Assembly: GCA_905221615.1 (NCBI GenBank)
Contig: CAJNDT010004668.1
Coordinates: forward strand, 943,001 to 1,007,000
DNA: 64,000 nt
From: Symbiodinium sp. CCMP2592
Taxonomy: Eukaryota; Sar; Dinophyceae; Suessiales; Symbiodiniaceae
Direction: 5' to 3'
In this document: one piece after another, positions 1 to 10,919 of the stretch
Layout: every line of letters begins with the position of its first letter
Numbering within the stretch: position 1 is the first letter of the stretch
The notes under the pieces: generated by a model
Seen by the model: the letters and a program-made list of their open reading frames with translations, nothing else
Database searches by the model: none
What the model was told of the DNA's origin: nothing
Translations under genes and position numbers: made by a program

Positions 1-2
1 TG

Positions 3-251
3 ACGGAGAGAAGATGGCTCTATGCCTGTCATCAGGGCTGGGCGCGGGGGGCTGAGAATTTGACGCTGTGGGAAGGGGAAGTCCGCGAAGGTGAGCAACT
101 CTTGTGGACCACGACCATGGTGAGATTCGGTTACGACGAAGATGATCCGGAGGCCTGGAATGAAGAGCGTGTGGACGATGAGGAGGATTACAACGAGTTC
201 GAGCCTGCTATTGTGCAAGAAAACATCCTGATGATGGACGGCGAATCGTGA
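3..251 (+). CDS. 3' end of an unrecognised acidic protein (partial)
   Basis: The frame is open from base 3 to a TGA at 249-251, about 82 residues, so the gene enters from the left edge; there is no convincing start inside the window. The C-terminal half is strongly acidic (DEDDPEAW, then DDEEDYNEFEP). The peptide GAENLT near residues 17-22 also occurs in the kinase-like protein at 1378-5229, just before its DFG-equivalent, and the DNA there is similar (gagaatttgacg). That hints at, but does not prove, a related gene upstream. Three GGCAGAGTGCC elements begin 12 nt after the stop. I do not recognise the family. Confidence 0.5.
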   Translation, partial: TERRWLYACHQGWARGAENLTLWEGEVREGEQLLWTTTMVRFGYDEDDPEAWNEERVDDEEDYNEFEPAIVQENILMMDGES

Positions 252-1377
252 GAAAAAAGAAGGGCAGAGTGCCTTAAAAGGCAGAGTGCCAAAGGCAGAG
301 TGCCCAGAATTGGACCATTCAGTGAGTGGCAAATTCCAACATCAATTTAATTTACAGGCCAGGACAGTGACGAAGGCAGAGTGCCAGGTGGGTCAGGCTT
401 CGTCGACTGACTCTTCTCAAGTTTTTCAGTGCCGATGTCTGCTCATGTGGACTTCTGCCTGCCTTTCGCACAGCAACAGGTTATTTGTTTGTGGTGCAGG
501 CAAACCAACAAGTCATGATCAAAGTTGTGAGTGTTTTGGAGAAGGCCTCGTCGCTGTCAGAGTAGTGCCTCCAGAAGAGCATTGCTTGCTGCAGAAGCAA
601 AACTGTGAGTGCTGAGACTTCTGAAGACCGAGCACTTCTGAGTTCTGTTGGATGTGTTGGGTTTGCGACTGTGCTGAGAGAGTCTGAGTATGAATGAAAG
701 TGACCATGCAAGGTTTGGCCGTCAGCTGGCGTCTCCAGACCCCAGGATTGCTGGTCATCGGTGCTGTTCTTAGCTTCCGATCATGCTGCTTCTGCGTTGC
801 CAAATTCAACTTAGCATTCTCGGGCTTCTGAAGTGTCATGTCATGATTGTTTTGCCTATGGCTTATGATGGTTGCTCAGGTTTCAAATGTTGCTGCAGTG
901 GTCCTTGAATCATGGCATATGGCAGATTTGAATATCAACACAGCCCTTGAATTAGGTTTCATTCGTGTGCTAAGCTCCCGATCATGCTGAGTCTGTCTGG
1001 CCCCTCAATTAAGTTAAACTCCGTGTAGCTGCTGCTTCAATAAAAGTGTCATGTCATGATTATTCTGTCGATGGAGTTGCTCAAAGTGAAGTGAGTCGTG
1101 GTCCTTGAATGATGGCATATGCATGATATTTAATGTCAATGTGAGCATAATATCAAAATATAGTTGATATAATTTAAATTGTGTCAAATACTAGTAACTA
1201 TAATCTAACAACACATTGACGTCAGAGGTAGTATATCATTTCGACATTATAAGGCAGAGTGCCGCCTCGCCATTCTTTGCAGAGTGCCTTGAGCTGGACT
1301 GAGAAGGCTGAGTGCCTGCATCTGGCTGGACAAGGCAGAGTGCCGCAATCTGGCTGGACAAGGCAGAGTGCCGCAGG
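252..1377. other. intergenic stretch with GGCAGAGTGCC elements and a duplicated segment
   Basis: No coding frame here looks real. The stretch holds nine copies or near copies of the GGCAGAGTGCC element (about 263, 280, 293, 385, 1251, 1273, 1303, 1333 and 1360) and an imperfect internal duplication at 773-1122. The last copies lie immediately upstream of the ATG at 1378. Confidence 0.6.
773..1122 (+). repeat. imperfect direct duplication, two ~145-bp copies
   Basis: Bases 773-918 and 974-1122 share ordered blocks: GCT(T/C)CCGATCATGCTG, then AAGTGTCATGTCATGATT, then GTGGTCCTTGAAT(C/G)ATGGCATATG. The sequence between the blocks has diverged. This looks like an old tandem duplication of noncoding sequence; no function is apparent. 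Confidence 0.6.
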
Positions 1378-4300
1378 ATGACAGCGCCTGTGCATACGAG
1401 TCCGCTTGGTCAGACGTTTTGGGCCAATGTGCGAGCCGGCAACATCACCTGTGAGTTTTACGAACAACAGCTGGATGGATCCTTGCAGATGGGTCCGAAT
1501 TATCCCTGGCCGATCAAAAAACCTCTAGAATACTATGTCACAGCCTTCGGTGAGGTCCGCCTGCAATTCCGCGTGAGAGGCGGGAAAGGATTCAAACAGT
1601 GCAAGTGTGAATGGAAATACATCGGTCATGGAATGAATCGGGACTCAATGATTGCGAGGATCCCACAGCCGTGGGTCATCGACATTCTGAAGCTTCTGCG
1701 CGAGGTCAGGATTCCTCGGTCTGAAAGGCAGAGTGCCGAAGTCCTCAAAGCCTCGACAGTCGCAGCAGAGGCCCTGAGACTGGTGGATTCTATTCCTGAA
1801 GATGCTCTGGACTTCCATCATCCGACAGATCAGGTGCACCTCTGTGTCAAGCTGCACAGGCCACTCGCAAAGGATGAAAAAGAGTGTGGAAACCAATTTG
1901 ACTGGCGTTTTCTGCAATCTCGAATGTTCACAACCCACTGGCAATCGTTTCCTGTCCCGCTCGCTTTCGACTTGAAAACCTTGGTCACCCATGCCTCGGG
2001 CGTAGTGGCACCGCGGATGAGAAAATCGGTGATCGTCACAGAAGCCAAAGGCAACGGGACGACTGTGGGAGCCTTCCTCAACCAGAGGTTTTCCGACCCA
2101 AGCAAGTTCCCAGAGAAAGAGACCATGCTGATCCTCTTCAAGCTGTTCAAGTTTGTCTTGAAGCTACAAATGCATACCCTTAGGCAGGAAGGGAGTCTTC
2201 TGGGGGACCTCCATGAGAATAACATTACTGTCATGGGAGGCAGAGTGCCGGACCACAAAGGCAGAGTGCCAGTGGGGGCGGAGAATTTGACGTTTGCCTT
2301 GGTGGACTGCTCCGGTTGCCTACCAATTAATGATGTTCCCGCAAAAAAGATGAAGGGTCACCTCAACTGCTTTCTGAGCTTGTGGCAAATTCCCTCAAAC
2401 CACAGCGCCACCGTCTCCGAGTACGCGTCACAGGTCTGGAAGAAGATGCTTGCCGCTGGCGAAAAATTCAAAACGGACTATGGACCGAATAAGTGGAGAG
2501 TTGGTGAAATGGTGTACGATCTGTACAAGTTGTGCAAGAATCTGGAAGCAAAGTTCCAGCAGGGTCTGGACTTGATGCAACAATGCCAGCAAATGAGGGT
2601 CGAGGCAACAAGGGCAGTAATGAGCAGAATGCAGCCGCAGGCACTTGCGCCGCCGAATCCTCCGCCAACACCTCAGTGTTGGGATTCGACACCTCCCTGG
2701 GATCCCCCTGGATCTGCGACTGCAAAAGCCAAAGGGATGAAAGGAGGAGTGCCAGTAGAAGGCAGAGTGCCAGGCAAAGGCAAAGCAATACATCATCCTG
2801 ATGGGACTCCTCCCAGGGGGGCCCGCCCGCCTTTGCATAAACCGCCTCAGCAAAAGGCGAGGCCTCCTGCTCCGTGGCAGGTGCCAGTAAGACCGCTGCG
2901 AAATGCTGGGCCTCTGCCTGATCACCCTTGGCAGCAGGAGTGGGAACCACTTCCTCCTGGCAGGGTGCAACCACATCATCCTCCTCCTGGCAGGGGGCCG
3001 GTGCAACCAGATCATCCTCCTCCTGGCAGGGGGCCGGTGCAACCAGATCATCCTCCTCCTGGCAGGGGGCCGGTGCAACCAGCTCATCCTCCTCCTGGCC
3101 ACCAGCAGCAGCAACATCGCTGGGGCAGAACGGCCAGAATGCCCGTCATCCAGGACGAATACGATGCCTGGCATGACGATGAGCCGAATCCCGAGCCGAA
3201 TTCCCGGCCAAGAGTGCCAGAGCCGATGGGTCCCCCGCCGGCAAAGCAAGGCAGAGTGCCAGAGCCGATGGGTCCCCCGCCGGCAAAGCAAGGCAGAGTG
3301 CCAGATCCCGAGCCGAATCCCCCGCCAAGAGTGCCAGAGCCGATGGGTCCCCCGCCGGCAAAGCAAGGCAGAGTGCCAGAGCCGATGGGTCCCCCGCCGG
3401 CAAAGCAGCCTCCTGCCAAAAGGAAATTCGGCGACGGACAGCCTGTGCCTGTTGGTTCCAAGCCACAGTTTATGTCGGCAAGTGCTCCTGCTGAAATGAC
3501 GGAAAAGCAAAGGATGGACGAGCAGGATTTCGCCAAGGAACTTGCCGAGTATGCTGACGATACGGCAAGAGGCTCCAATTTCGTTCCGCAGGGCCGACGC
3601 GCTGAGCCGGCCTGGGTGGCAAAGGCCCAGGGCTTGAAAAGCAAGGGCGACGCCGTCCCGATCGGGAAAGCAGCTTACTTCGCCCAAAAGGGCAAGCCTG
3701 CCGGAAAGGGCCACAAAGGCAGAGTGCCAGTGGAGGACAATATCCCTACTGACCTTGTTGGAAAGGGCCGTCCAGCCCTAGTGCCACTTGTTGGAAAGGG
3801 CCGTCCCAATATCCCTACTCACCTTGTTGGAAAGGGCCGTCCAGGCGAAGCTCATCCTGCTTTTTTGCGGCATATGAAGACGGAGAAGGGAGGAATATGG
3901 TTGGACCCCAAGGAGGAGGTGGAAGCCGAGGAGGAGGACACTTTGGTTGATGTTGTGGTGGAAGAGGAGGAGCCTGTGCAAGATCCGTCGGACGATGAAA
4001 TGGAATTTGTCGAGGTTATGGTGCAGGATGAGCAACCGCCGCTTGAGATGGAGGCGGAGCCCGACCCGGATCGCTTGGACGAGGATGAGGGTGACAGCCA
4101 AGCAACAATGGTACTAGGGGACCATCTCCGAGAGGAGCAAGATGAGCCGATGCCTTCTGTACCGGAGACCCGGGTGACTGAGAGCGAGCACGATGCCGTC
4201 GTCGCCAAGGTCATGAACGAGCTGGAGGCTATGAATGTGGACCCGAGCCCGAAGGCTGCCGCAAACCCCAAGAGTGCGACTGCGCCAGTGCCTGGAGAGG

Positions 4301-5229
4301 TGAAGCCTTTCTTGGAAGCGGAGGAGGACCTCGGAATTACGGACCCCCAAGGCAGAGTGCCAAGGGGTCAAAACAAGATCAAGGTTCCAGCCGAGCTTTT
4401 GCAGCCAGAGACTGAGGAGGAGAAAACTCTCAGAGCGTTGCGGGGAATGCTGCCATGCAGTCACAGGGCGGTGACGACTTCGAAGGTGGGCCGCCTCGCC
4501 AATCGGGCACGTATGGCGAGACCGGTGCCACAAGATCAGCCGTTCAACCCCCAGCACAACGATCGGAAGTTCAACAGCAAGACTACGACTGTCATGACCC
4601 AGCTGCTCATGGCTGTCCATGAGATCACAGTCCGAGAATGCGAGAAGAATAACGTGCCAGTGGATAGAAAGGACATGGCGTGGAATGACTTTCGGTCGAA
4701 GGGCTCGAAAACTGCGGTTGTCTGGGAGCTGTTGTGTGACCAGAACGTGAAGGAGATTCCAAACAATTCTGAGCCTGGGGACTGGCACCTGTTGCTTCAG
4801 AGGGAAACTGGGGTGGCGGTCATTGAGCAGATTCTCCAGTGCATGTTCAATGTCACTCCGCCAAAACATGGCCGTGATCGAGTCAAGGGAAAAAATCTGA
4901 CATACTGGCACTGGTTTGAGGCCTCCAAGACACTCGTTGAGGTTTATACGACGGAAGATGTCATCTCAAAGGAAAAATTCAAGCCAAAAGACCTGCAGAG
5001 CTGGATTGTGCCTTTGTCCTGCAAGATTTGGGATGCTTACAATTACACCATGCTTGTGTATTGTCAGAAGAAGCTGGAACAGAAGGCAAGGGGGGAAAAC
5101 CTAGACGCGGTGAGCCAGATGGGTGATGATGTCCCGCCATCGGAAGATGAAGAGTATGTGGATGTTTACCAGACCACTGCGAACTTCGTTCCTGATTGGG
5201 GAGTAACTGCAGATGGCTTTAAGGATTGA
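1378..5229 (+). CDS. large protein with kinase-like catalytic loop and proline-rich/acidic middle
   Basis: 1283 residues from the first good ATG; the open frame extends a little further upstream without an ATG. The region around residues 213-320 resembles a phosphotransferase core of the APH/ABC1 type: LGDLHENN at 275-282 matches the catalytic loop pattern (D277, N282), and LVDCSG at 308-313 could be the DFG equivalent (D310). Two GGCAGAGTGCC elements, each read as GRVP, lie between these motifs. I cannot identify a glycine-rich loop or catalytic lysine with certainty, so activity is unproven. Residues ~420-690 are proline-rich and repetitive: three or four PPPGRGPVQPDH-type units (about 2955-3110) and five RVPEPMGPPPAKQ-type units (about 3203-3410). 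LVGKGRP repeats follow (3750-3845), then a Glu/Asp-rich stretch. The last ~250 residues look like a second folded domain (WHWFEASKTLVEVY) with an acidic tail. A second, truncated copy lies beyond the gap at 7783-9714. Confidence 0.75.
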   Translation: MTAPVHTSPLGQTFWANVRAGNITCEFYEQQLDGSLQMGPNYPWPIKKPLEYYVTAFGEVRLQFRVRGGKGFKQCKCEWKYIGHGMNRDSMIARIPQPWVIDILKLLREVRIPRSERQSAEVLKASTVAAEALRLVDSIPEDALDFHHPTDQVHLCVKLHRPLAKDEKECGNQFDWRFLQSRMFTTHWQSFPVPLAFDLKTLVTHASGVVAPRMRKSVIVTEAKGNGTTVGAFLNQRFSDPSKFPEKETMLILFKLFKFVLKLQMHTLRQEGSLLGDLHENNITVMGGRVPDHKGRVPVGAENLTFALVDCSGCLPINDVPAKKMKGHLNCFLSLWQIPSNHSATVSEYASQVWKKMLAAGEKFKTDYGPNKWRVGEMVYDLYKLCKNLEAKFQQGLDLMQQCQQMRVEATRAVMSRMQPQALAPPNPPPTPQCWDSTPPWDPPGSATAKAKGMKGGVPVEGRVPGKGKAIHHPDGTPPRGARPPLHKPPQQKARPPAPWQVPVRPLRNAGPLPDHPWQQEWEPLPPGRVQPHHPPPGRGPVQPDHPPPGRGPVQPDHPPPGRGPVQPAHPPPGHQQQQHRWGRTARMPVIQDEYDAWHDDEPNPEPNSRPRVPEPMGPPPAKQGRVPEPMGPPPAKQGRVPDPEPNPPPRVPEPMGPPPAKQGRVPEPMGPPPAKQPPAKRKFGDGQPVPVGSKPQFMSASAPAEMTEKQRMDEQDFAKELAEYADDTARGSNFVPQGRRAEPAWVAKAQGLKSKGDAVPIGKAAYFAQKGKPAGKGHKGRVPVEDNIPTDLVGKGRPALVPLVGKGRPNIPTHLVGKGRPGEAHPAFLRHMKTEKGGIWLDPKEEVEAEEEDTLVDVVVEEEEPVQDPSDDEMEFVEVMVQDEQPPLEMEAEPDPDRLDEDEGDSQATMVLGDHLREEQDEPMPSVPETRVTESEHDAVVAKVMNELEAMNVDPSPKAAANPKSATAPVPGEVKPFLEAEEDLGITDPQGRVPRGQNKIKVPAELLQPETEEEKTLRALRGMLPCSHRAVTTSKVGRLANRARMARPVPQDQPFNPQHNDRKFNSKTTTVMTQLLMAVHEITVRECEKNNVPVDRKDMAWNDFRSKGSKTAVVWELLCDQNVKEIPNNSEPGDWHLLLQRETGVAVIEQILQCMFNVTPPKHGRDRVKGKNLTYWHWFEASKTLVEVYTTEDVISKEKFKPKDLQSWIVPLSCKIWDAYNYTMLVYCQKKLEQKARGENLDAVSQMGDDVPPSEDEEYVDVYQTTANFVPDWGVTADGFKD

Positions 5230-5939
5230 TCAGTGTCAATGATTGAGCTGAACGAGTAGGTTTATTAATTGTGTTGCCAAAACAAAGCCATCTAGTGGAC
5301 CTCCTCTTCTTCATCCCATTCGTCCTTGGGCACTAGGGACTTTCACAAGGCAGAGTGCCAGAGAGTTCTCGGTGTGACTAAGGCAGAGTGCCACCAAACA
5401 GTGTGGCCTGTTCAGATTCATTTTTGTGTCGCTGTCACTAGGCAGAGTGCCGGAAAGGCAGAGTGCAAATGTGAAATCGCATTTCTTGGGGCGTTTGAAT
5501 GTTGTCACTTTTGCAGTCCGTCTGATCTGGCACATTTCAGCTTGCCGTTTTGGAAAACAAAGACGATGCCTATGCATACAGTCATGTCGGCAGTAACTCG
5601 ATGGATTAATTACTGTGCCTGTGCATTGATTGGTTCAACCTTGGTTTCCTGTGACAGCCCCATAAAACCTTTCAGGTGCTGGCGTCCAAGGTGGTTGGCT
5701 ACTATGGCAAGGCTGGAATGCATGATGCACGTGATTGTGAGTTGTGGAAGCTGAAACGCTTGCTATCTGGCCGTTGATGGGACCATGCCACGTAGTGTGT
5801 ACGGACTCTAGTGACTAGTGAGTGGATGCGCAAGAATTTCTTGACCTGGCCGCAATCAACATATGTGTGTTCTAGATCGAGTCCCTTAGTGCTGCAGTGG
5901 TGCTTCCAGGCAGAGTGCCAGAGACAGTCGCCGAGAGCA
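5230..5939. other. 3' UTR/intergenic stretch between the kinase-like and Gln-rich genes
   Basis: I see no convincing gene. Five GGCAGAGTGCC elements occur (about 5348, 5382, 5441, 5455 and 5908). Frames across it are open only because the element contains no stops. Confidence 0.5.
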
Positions 5940-6374
5940 ATGGGAAAGTCGAGGAAGAGCGCTCGTGTGAGTTATCAGATGATGTTCCCAATGCCGGGGG
6001 CAATGAACCCAGCAATGGGAATGAACAACCCACTGGCCATGATGAACCCTTTCATGTTGCAACAGCAGCAACAGATGCAGCAGCAGCAACAGATGCAGCA
6101 AATGAAGCAGATGCAGCAAATGCAGCAACAGCAGCAGATGGCTGCTGTGGGTGAATCAAGGCAGAGTGCCAACGACTCCTCCTCGTCGGAATCAGAAGAC
6201 CAAGAAGTGAGGAGGATTCGTAAGGAAACCAAGAAGAACAGAGCAAGGCAAGCAGCAACGATCGGGATTGATCGGCTGGCCACGTCCACTACCGATGCAG
6301 ATGCAATCCCGAGAAGCGCCACGACATTGCGTTCGATCCCTCTGGCTGCTTGTCAATCAACAGAGTATCCCTAA
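5940..6374 (+). CDS. Gln/Met-rich low-complexity protein
   Basis: 144 residues from the ATG at 5940, starting MGKSRKSARVS. It has an MNP/MGMNNP stretch, a Q/M-rich tract at about 6058-6140, and a Ser/Glu segment followed by a basic one (RRIRKETKKNRARQ). One element is read as RQSA (about 6159). The next open frame (6435 onward) is in the same phase and opens just after a CAG/GAG-type acceptor-like site, so this could be the 5' exon of the RING gene with an intron removing the TAA at 6372. Possible donors are GTGAGG and GTAAGG near 6208-6222. The same arrangement occurs in the second copy. Family not recognised. Confidence 0.5.
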   Translation: MGKSRKSARVSYQMMFPMPGAMNPAMGMNNPLAMMNPFMLQQQQQMQQQQQMQQMKQMQQMQQQQQMAAVGESRQSANDSSSSESEDQEVRRIRKETKKNRARQAATIGIDRLATSTTDADAIPRSATTLRSIPLAACQSTEYP

Positions 6375-6434
6375 GGTCAGCAAGGATCCCTGAACCCTCC
6401 CCCCACAAAGCCTAGATAAGCCTTACTGACTGAG

Positions 6435-7682
6435 GTGAAGGTGAAAGCTCTGCTCGAGCGAGTTCATAGTGCATGGGATGCTGCGGTCACGGCTGACCTG
6501 CCACAACAAACAGCGCTGCAACTGCTCTTCATATTGACCAATCTGAAGCCGACCACAAAGGTCAGTGAACTCAGGGTCGATATGAAATACAGCTTGCGTG
6601 GTCAGCGATGTGAGAATGCCCATAGGCGTCAATCCGTCTGCGATAGCAGCAGTTGGAACCGCATAGCCAAACCGGTTCTGGGACTGGGGGTGAATATGTC
6701 TGAGCATTCTGTTGACAGGGTTGCCTTGGAGTGTGGATGGCAGTCCACATGGATGACCGAGGATATCACGACCTATGCCAGGCGTAGAGCGAGAGCAAGG
6801 CAGTCCACTGAGACGCAGGGACGTCTCAGTTTCAATCCGAGTCCTGCTCCAGCTGCCCCGCCAACGGTTCCGCCGTCGGAAGGCAGAGTGCCAGACGTGG
6901 TCCGTTCTGGTCCTTTGCCAACGACTGCTCCTAGTTCCAATCCCAGCCAGGCTGTGGGTCGCAGCCCGGCTGGGGAACAAGGCAGAGTGCCGATTCAACA
7001 GCCGCCTGCCTCCCCTCATGCCGTTCCGGGTTCCAATGCAAGCCAGGCAACCGAAGGCAGCCAGGCTGCAGGAAGTGAACAAGACAGAGTGCCGAGGGGT
7101 GTGGAAGGCAGAGTGCCAGTTGATGGGAATGCTCCTGCCATGGATGACGATGGTCTAGCGCCGGCAGAGGCAGAGATCAGGCCCGATCAGGAGATCGTCA
7201 TGCCTCCTGCAGAAGTCACCACTGCACCTCAAACAGTTGAGTTGCCAGAGCCAGACACCTCCACGAACAGTGACTCGACAGCCGGTGCTGACGTGAATGC
7301 CGTTGTGCCCTTTGCGACACCCAAGTCGAAAGCCAAAGCAAAAGCCAAGGGCAAGTAGAAAGCCAAGGCCAAGTCCAAGGCCAGGGCGACGGCACCAAAC
7401 ACAGAGTCGCAGGACGAGGTCGCAGTCGAGGTCGATGATGAGGTCATGGCCGAGGCCGGGGCCGAGGTCGAGGCCGGGGCCGAGGTCGAGGCCGAGGTCG
7501 AGCGCGAGGCCGACGACAGTGGCTTCTTTGAGGAGGAGGAGGAGGAGGATGCTCCGAATGAGTCGAGCAGACCTGCGAACCGGTGGAACCAGGACCTCTG
7601 TGTCATTTGCCATTCGGAGATGCACCCGGGCCAGGCAGGCTTGTTTCGTTTGCCTTTGGTTAATGAACCATTGATAGTGGTG
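6435..7682 (+). pseudogene. RING-H2 protein, first copy: nonsense codon and cut by the gap
   Basis: This matches the gene at 10920-12543, but carries TAG at 7356-7358 (GGCAAGTAG) where the other copy has TCG. The frame continues open after the stop through the Lys/Ala-rich and acidic regions to the first half of the RING (CVIC at about 7599-7610), and is then cut by the N gap at 7683, at what would be the intron donor. Four elements encode GRVP or DRVP (about 6882, 6978, 7081, 7106). There is no in-frame ATG at the 5' end of the frame, so an upstream exon is likely. The stop may be a real lesion or a base-call error. Confidence 0.6.
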
Positions 7683-7782
7683 NNNNNNNNNNNNNNNNNN
7701 NNNNNNNNNNNNNNNNNNNNNNNNNNNNNNNNNNNNNNNNNNNNNNNNNNNNNNNNNNNNNNNNNNNNNNNNNNNNNNNNNN
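7683..7782. other. assembly gap (100 N)
   Basis: Exactly 100 N, a conventional gap of unknown size. Sequence ending at 7682 is continued at 12165, and sequence starting at 7783 matches from 3297, so the gap joins two overlapping or duplicated segments. Confidence 0.99.
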
Positions 7783-9714
7783 AGTGCCAGATCCCGAGCC
7801 GAATCCCCCGCCAAGAGTGCCAGAGCCGATGGGTCCCCCGCCGGCAACGCAAGGCAGAGTGCCAGAGCCGATGGGTCCCCCGCCGGCAAAGCAGCCTCCT
7901 GCCAAAAGGAAATTCGGCGACGGACAGCCTGTGCCTGTTGGTTCCAGGCCACAGTTTATGTCGGCAAGTGCTCCTGCTGAAATGACGGAAAAGCAAAGGA
8001 TGGACGAGCAGGATTTCGCCAAGGAACTTGCCGAGTATGCTGACGATACGGCAAGAGGCTCCAATTTCGTTCCGCAGGGCCGACGCGCTGAGCCGGCCTG
8101 GGTGGCAAAGGCCCAGGGCTTGAAAAGCAAGGGCGACGCCGTCCCGATCGGGAAAGCAGCTTACTTCGCCCAAAAGGGCAAGCCTGCCGGAAAGGGCCAC
8201 AAAGGCAGAGTGCCAGTGGAGGACAATATCCCTACTGACCTTGTTGGAAAGGGCCGTCCAGCCCTAGTGCCACTTGTTGGAAAGGGCCGTCCCAATATCC
8301 CTACTCACCTTGTTGGAAAGGGCCGTCCAGGCGAAGCTCATCCTGCTTTTTTGCGGCATATGAAGACGGAGAAGGGAGGAATATGGTTGGACCCAAAGGA
8401 GGAGGTGGAAGCCGAGGAGGAGGACACTTTGGTTGATGTTGTGGTGGAAGAGGAGGAGCCTGTGCAAGATCCGTCGGACGATGAAATGGAATTTGTCGAG
8501 GTTATGGTGCAGGATGAGCAACCGCCGCTTGAGATGGAGGCGGAGCCAGACCCGGATCGCTTGGACGAGGATGAGGGTGACAGCCAAGCAACAATGGTAC
8601 TAGGGGACCATCTCCGAGAGGAGCAAGATGAGCCGATGCCTTCTGTACCGGAGACCCGGGTGACTGAGAGCGAGCACGATGCCGTCGTCGCCAAGGTCAT
8701 GAACGAGCTGGAGGCTATGAATGTGGACCCGAGCCCGAAGGCTGCCGCAAACCCCAAGAGTGCGACTGCGCCAGTGCCTGGAGAGGTGAAGCCTTTCTTG
8801 GAAGCGGAGGAGGACCTCGGAATTACGGACCCCCAAGGCAGAGTGCCAAGGGGTCAAAACAAGATCAAGGTTCCAGCCGAGCTTTTGCAGCCAGAGACTG
8901 AGGAGGAGAAAACTCTCAGAGCGTTGCGGGGAATGCTGCCATGCAGTCACAGGGCGGTGACGACTTCGAAGGTGGGCCGCCTCGCCAATCGGGCACGTAT
9001 GGCGAGACCGGTGCCACAAGATCAGCCGTTCAACCCCCAGCACAACGATCGGAAGTTCAACAGCAAGACTACGACTGTCATGACCCAGCTGCTCATGGCT
9101 GTCCATGAGATCACAGTCCGAGAATGCGAGAAGAATAACGTGCCAGTGGATAGAAAGGACATGGCGTGGAATGACTTTCGGTCGAAGGGCTCGAAAACTG
9201 CGGTTGTCTGGGAGCTGTTGTGTGACCAGAACGTGAAGGAGATTCCAAACAATTCTGAGCCTGGGGACTGGCACCTGTGGCTTCAGAGGGAAACTGGGGT
9301 GGCGGTCATTGAGCAGATTCTCCAGTGCATGTTCAATGTCACTCCGCCAAAACATGGCCGTGATAAAGTCAAGGGAAAAAATCTGACATACTGGCACTGG
9401 TTTGAGGCCTCCAAGACACTCGTTGAGGTTTATACGACGGAAGATGTCATCTCAAAGGAAAAATTCAGCCCAAAGACCTGCAGAGCTGGATTGTGCCTTT
9501 GTCCTGCAAGATTTGGGATGCTTACAATTACACCATGCTTGTGTATTGTCAGAAGAAGCTGGAACAGAAGGCAAGGGGGGAAGACCTAGACGCGGTGAGC
9601 CAGATGGGTGATGATGTCCCGCCATCGGAAGATGAAGAGTATGTGGATGTTTACCAGACCACTGCGAACTTCGTTCCTGATTGGGGAGTAACTGCAGATG
9701 GCTTTCAGGATTGA
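7783..9714 (+). pseudogene. kinase-like protein, second copy: 5'-truncated and frameshifted
   Basis: It corresponds to the C-terminal half of the protein at 1378-5229, beginning in the RVPEPMGPPPAKQ repeats directly after the gap; the kinase-like motifs are not present. One base is missing around 9467-9474 (TTCAGCCCAAAG against TTCAAGCCAAAAG), so the frame shifts and ends early at 9589. The original frame resumes to a TGA at 9712-9714. Other differences are substitutions. Read as a lesion, this copy is broken while the first copy is intact here; read as assembly overlap, it is allelic or sequencing variation. Confidence 0.65.
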
Positions 9715-10424
9715 TCAGTGTCAATGATTGAGCTGAACGAGTAGGTTTATTAATTGTGTTGCCAAAACAAAGCCATCTAGTGGACCTCCTCTTCTTCATC
9801 CCATTCGTCCTTGGGCACTGGGGACTTTCACAAGGCAGAGTGCCAGAGAGTTCTCGGTGTGACTAAGGCAGAGTGCCACCAAACAGTGTGGCCTGTTCAG
9901 ATTCATTTTTGTGTCGCTGTCACTAGGCAGAGTGCCGGAAAGGCAGAGTGCCAATGTGAAATCGCATTTCTTGGGGCGTTTGAATGTTGTCACTTTTGCG
10001 GTCCGTCTGATCTGGCACATTTCAGCTTGCCGTTTTGGAAAACAAAGACGATGCCTATGCATACAGTCATGTCGGCAGTAACTCGATGGATTAATTACTG
10101 TGCCTGTGAATTGATTGGTTCAACCTTGGTTTCCTGTGACAGCCCCATAAAACCTTTCAGGTGCTGGCGTCCAAGGTGGTTGGCTACTATGGCAAGGCTG
10201 GAATGCATGATGCAAGTGATTGTGAGTTGTGGAAGCTGAAACGCTTGCTATCTGGCCGTTGATGGGACCATGCCACGTAGTGTGTACGGACTCTAGTGAC
10301 TAGTGAGTGGATGCGCAAGAATTTCTTGACCTGGCCGCAATCAACATATGTGTGTTCAAGATCGAGTCCCTTAGTGCTGCAGTGGTGCTTCCAGGCAGAG
10401 TGCCAGAGACAGTCGCCGAGAGCA

Positions 10425-10859
10425 ATGGGAAAGTCGAGGAAGAGCGCTCGTGTGAGTGATCAGATGATGTTCCCAATGCCGGGGGCAATGAACCCAGCAA
10501 TGGGAATGAACAACCCACTGGCCATGATGAACCCTTTCATGTTGCAACAGCAGCAACAGATGCAGCAGCAGCAACAGATGCAGCAAATGCAGCAGATGCA
10601 GCAAATGCAGCAACAGCAGCAGATGGCTGCTGTGGGTGAATCAAGGCAGAGTGCCAACGACTCCTCCTCGTCGGAATCAGAAGACCAAGAAGTGAGGAGG
10701 ATTCGTAAGGAAACCAAGAAGAACAGAGCAAGGCAAGCAGCAACGATCGGGATTGATCGGCTGGCAACGTCCACTACCGATGCAGATGCAATCCCGAGAA
10801 GCGCCACGACATTGCGTTCGATCCCTCTGGCTGCTTGTCAATCAACAGAGTATCCCTAA
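10425..10859 (+). CDS. Gln/Met-rich low-complexity protein, second copy
   Basis: Same length and layout as 5940-6374 with a few substitutions (one Lys in the Q/M tract is Gln here; Tyr near residue 12 is Asp). Its position relative to the following RING frame is identical, so the same possibility of being an upstream exon applies. Confidence 0.45.
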   Translation: MGKSRKSARVSDQMMFPMPGAMNPAMGMNNPLAMMNPFMLQQQQQMQQQQQMQQMQQMQQMQQQQQMAAVGESRQSANDSSSSESEDQEVRRIRKETKKNRARQAATIGIDRLATSTTDADAIPRSATTLRSIPLAACQSTEYP

Positions 10860-10919
10860 GGTCAGCAATGATCCCTGAACCCTCCCCCCACAAAGCCTAG
10901 ATAAGCCTTACTGACTGAG

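Noticed and set aside
2428-3714. Long minus-strand frame opposite the kinase-like gene
   Set aside because: It exists because the plus-strand repeats and the element are stop-free in reverse; its repeats mirror those of the real gene and it has no recognisable domain.
5326-5754. 142-codon frame between the kinase-like and Gln-rich genes
   Set aside because: Starts without an ATG, is built largely from element copies read as KAEC, and its only support is a conserved second copy that is nearly identical at DNA level anyway.
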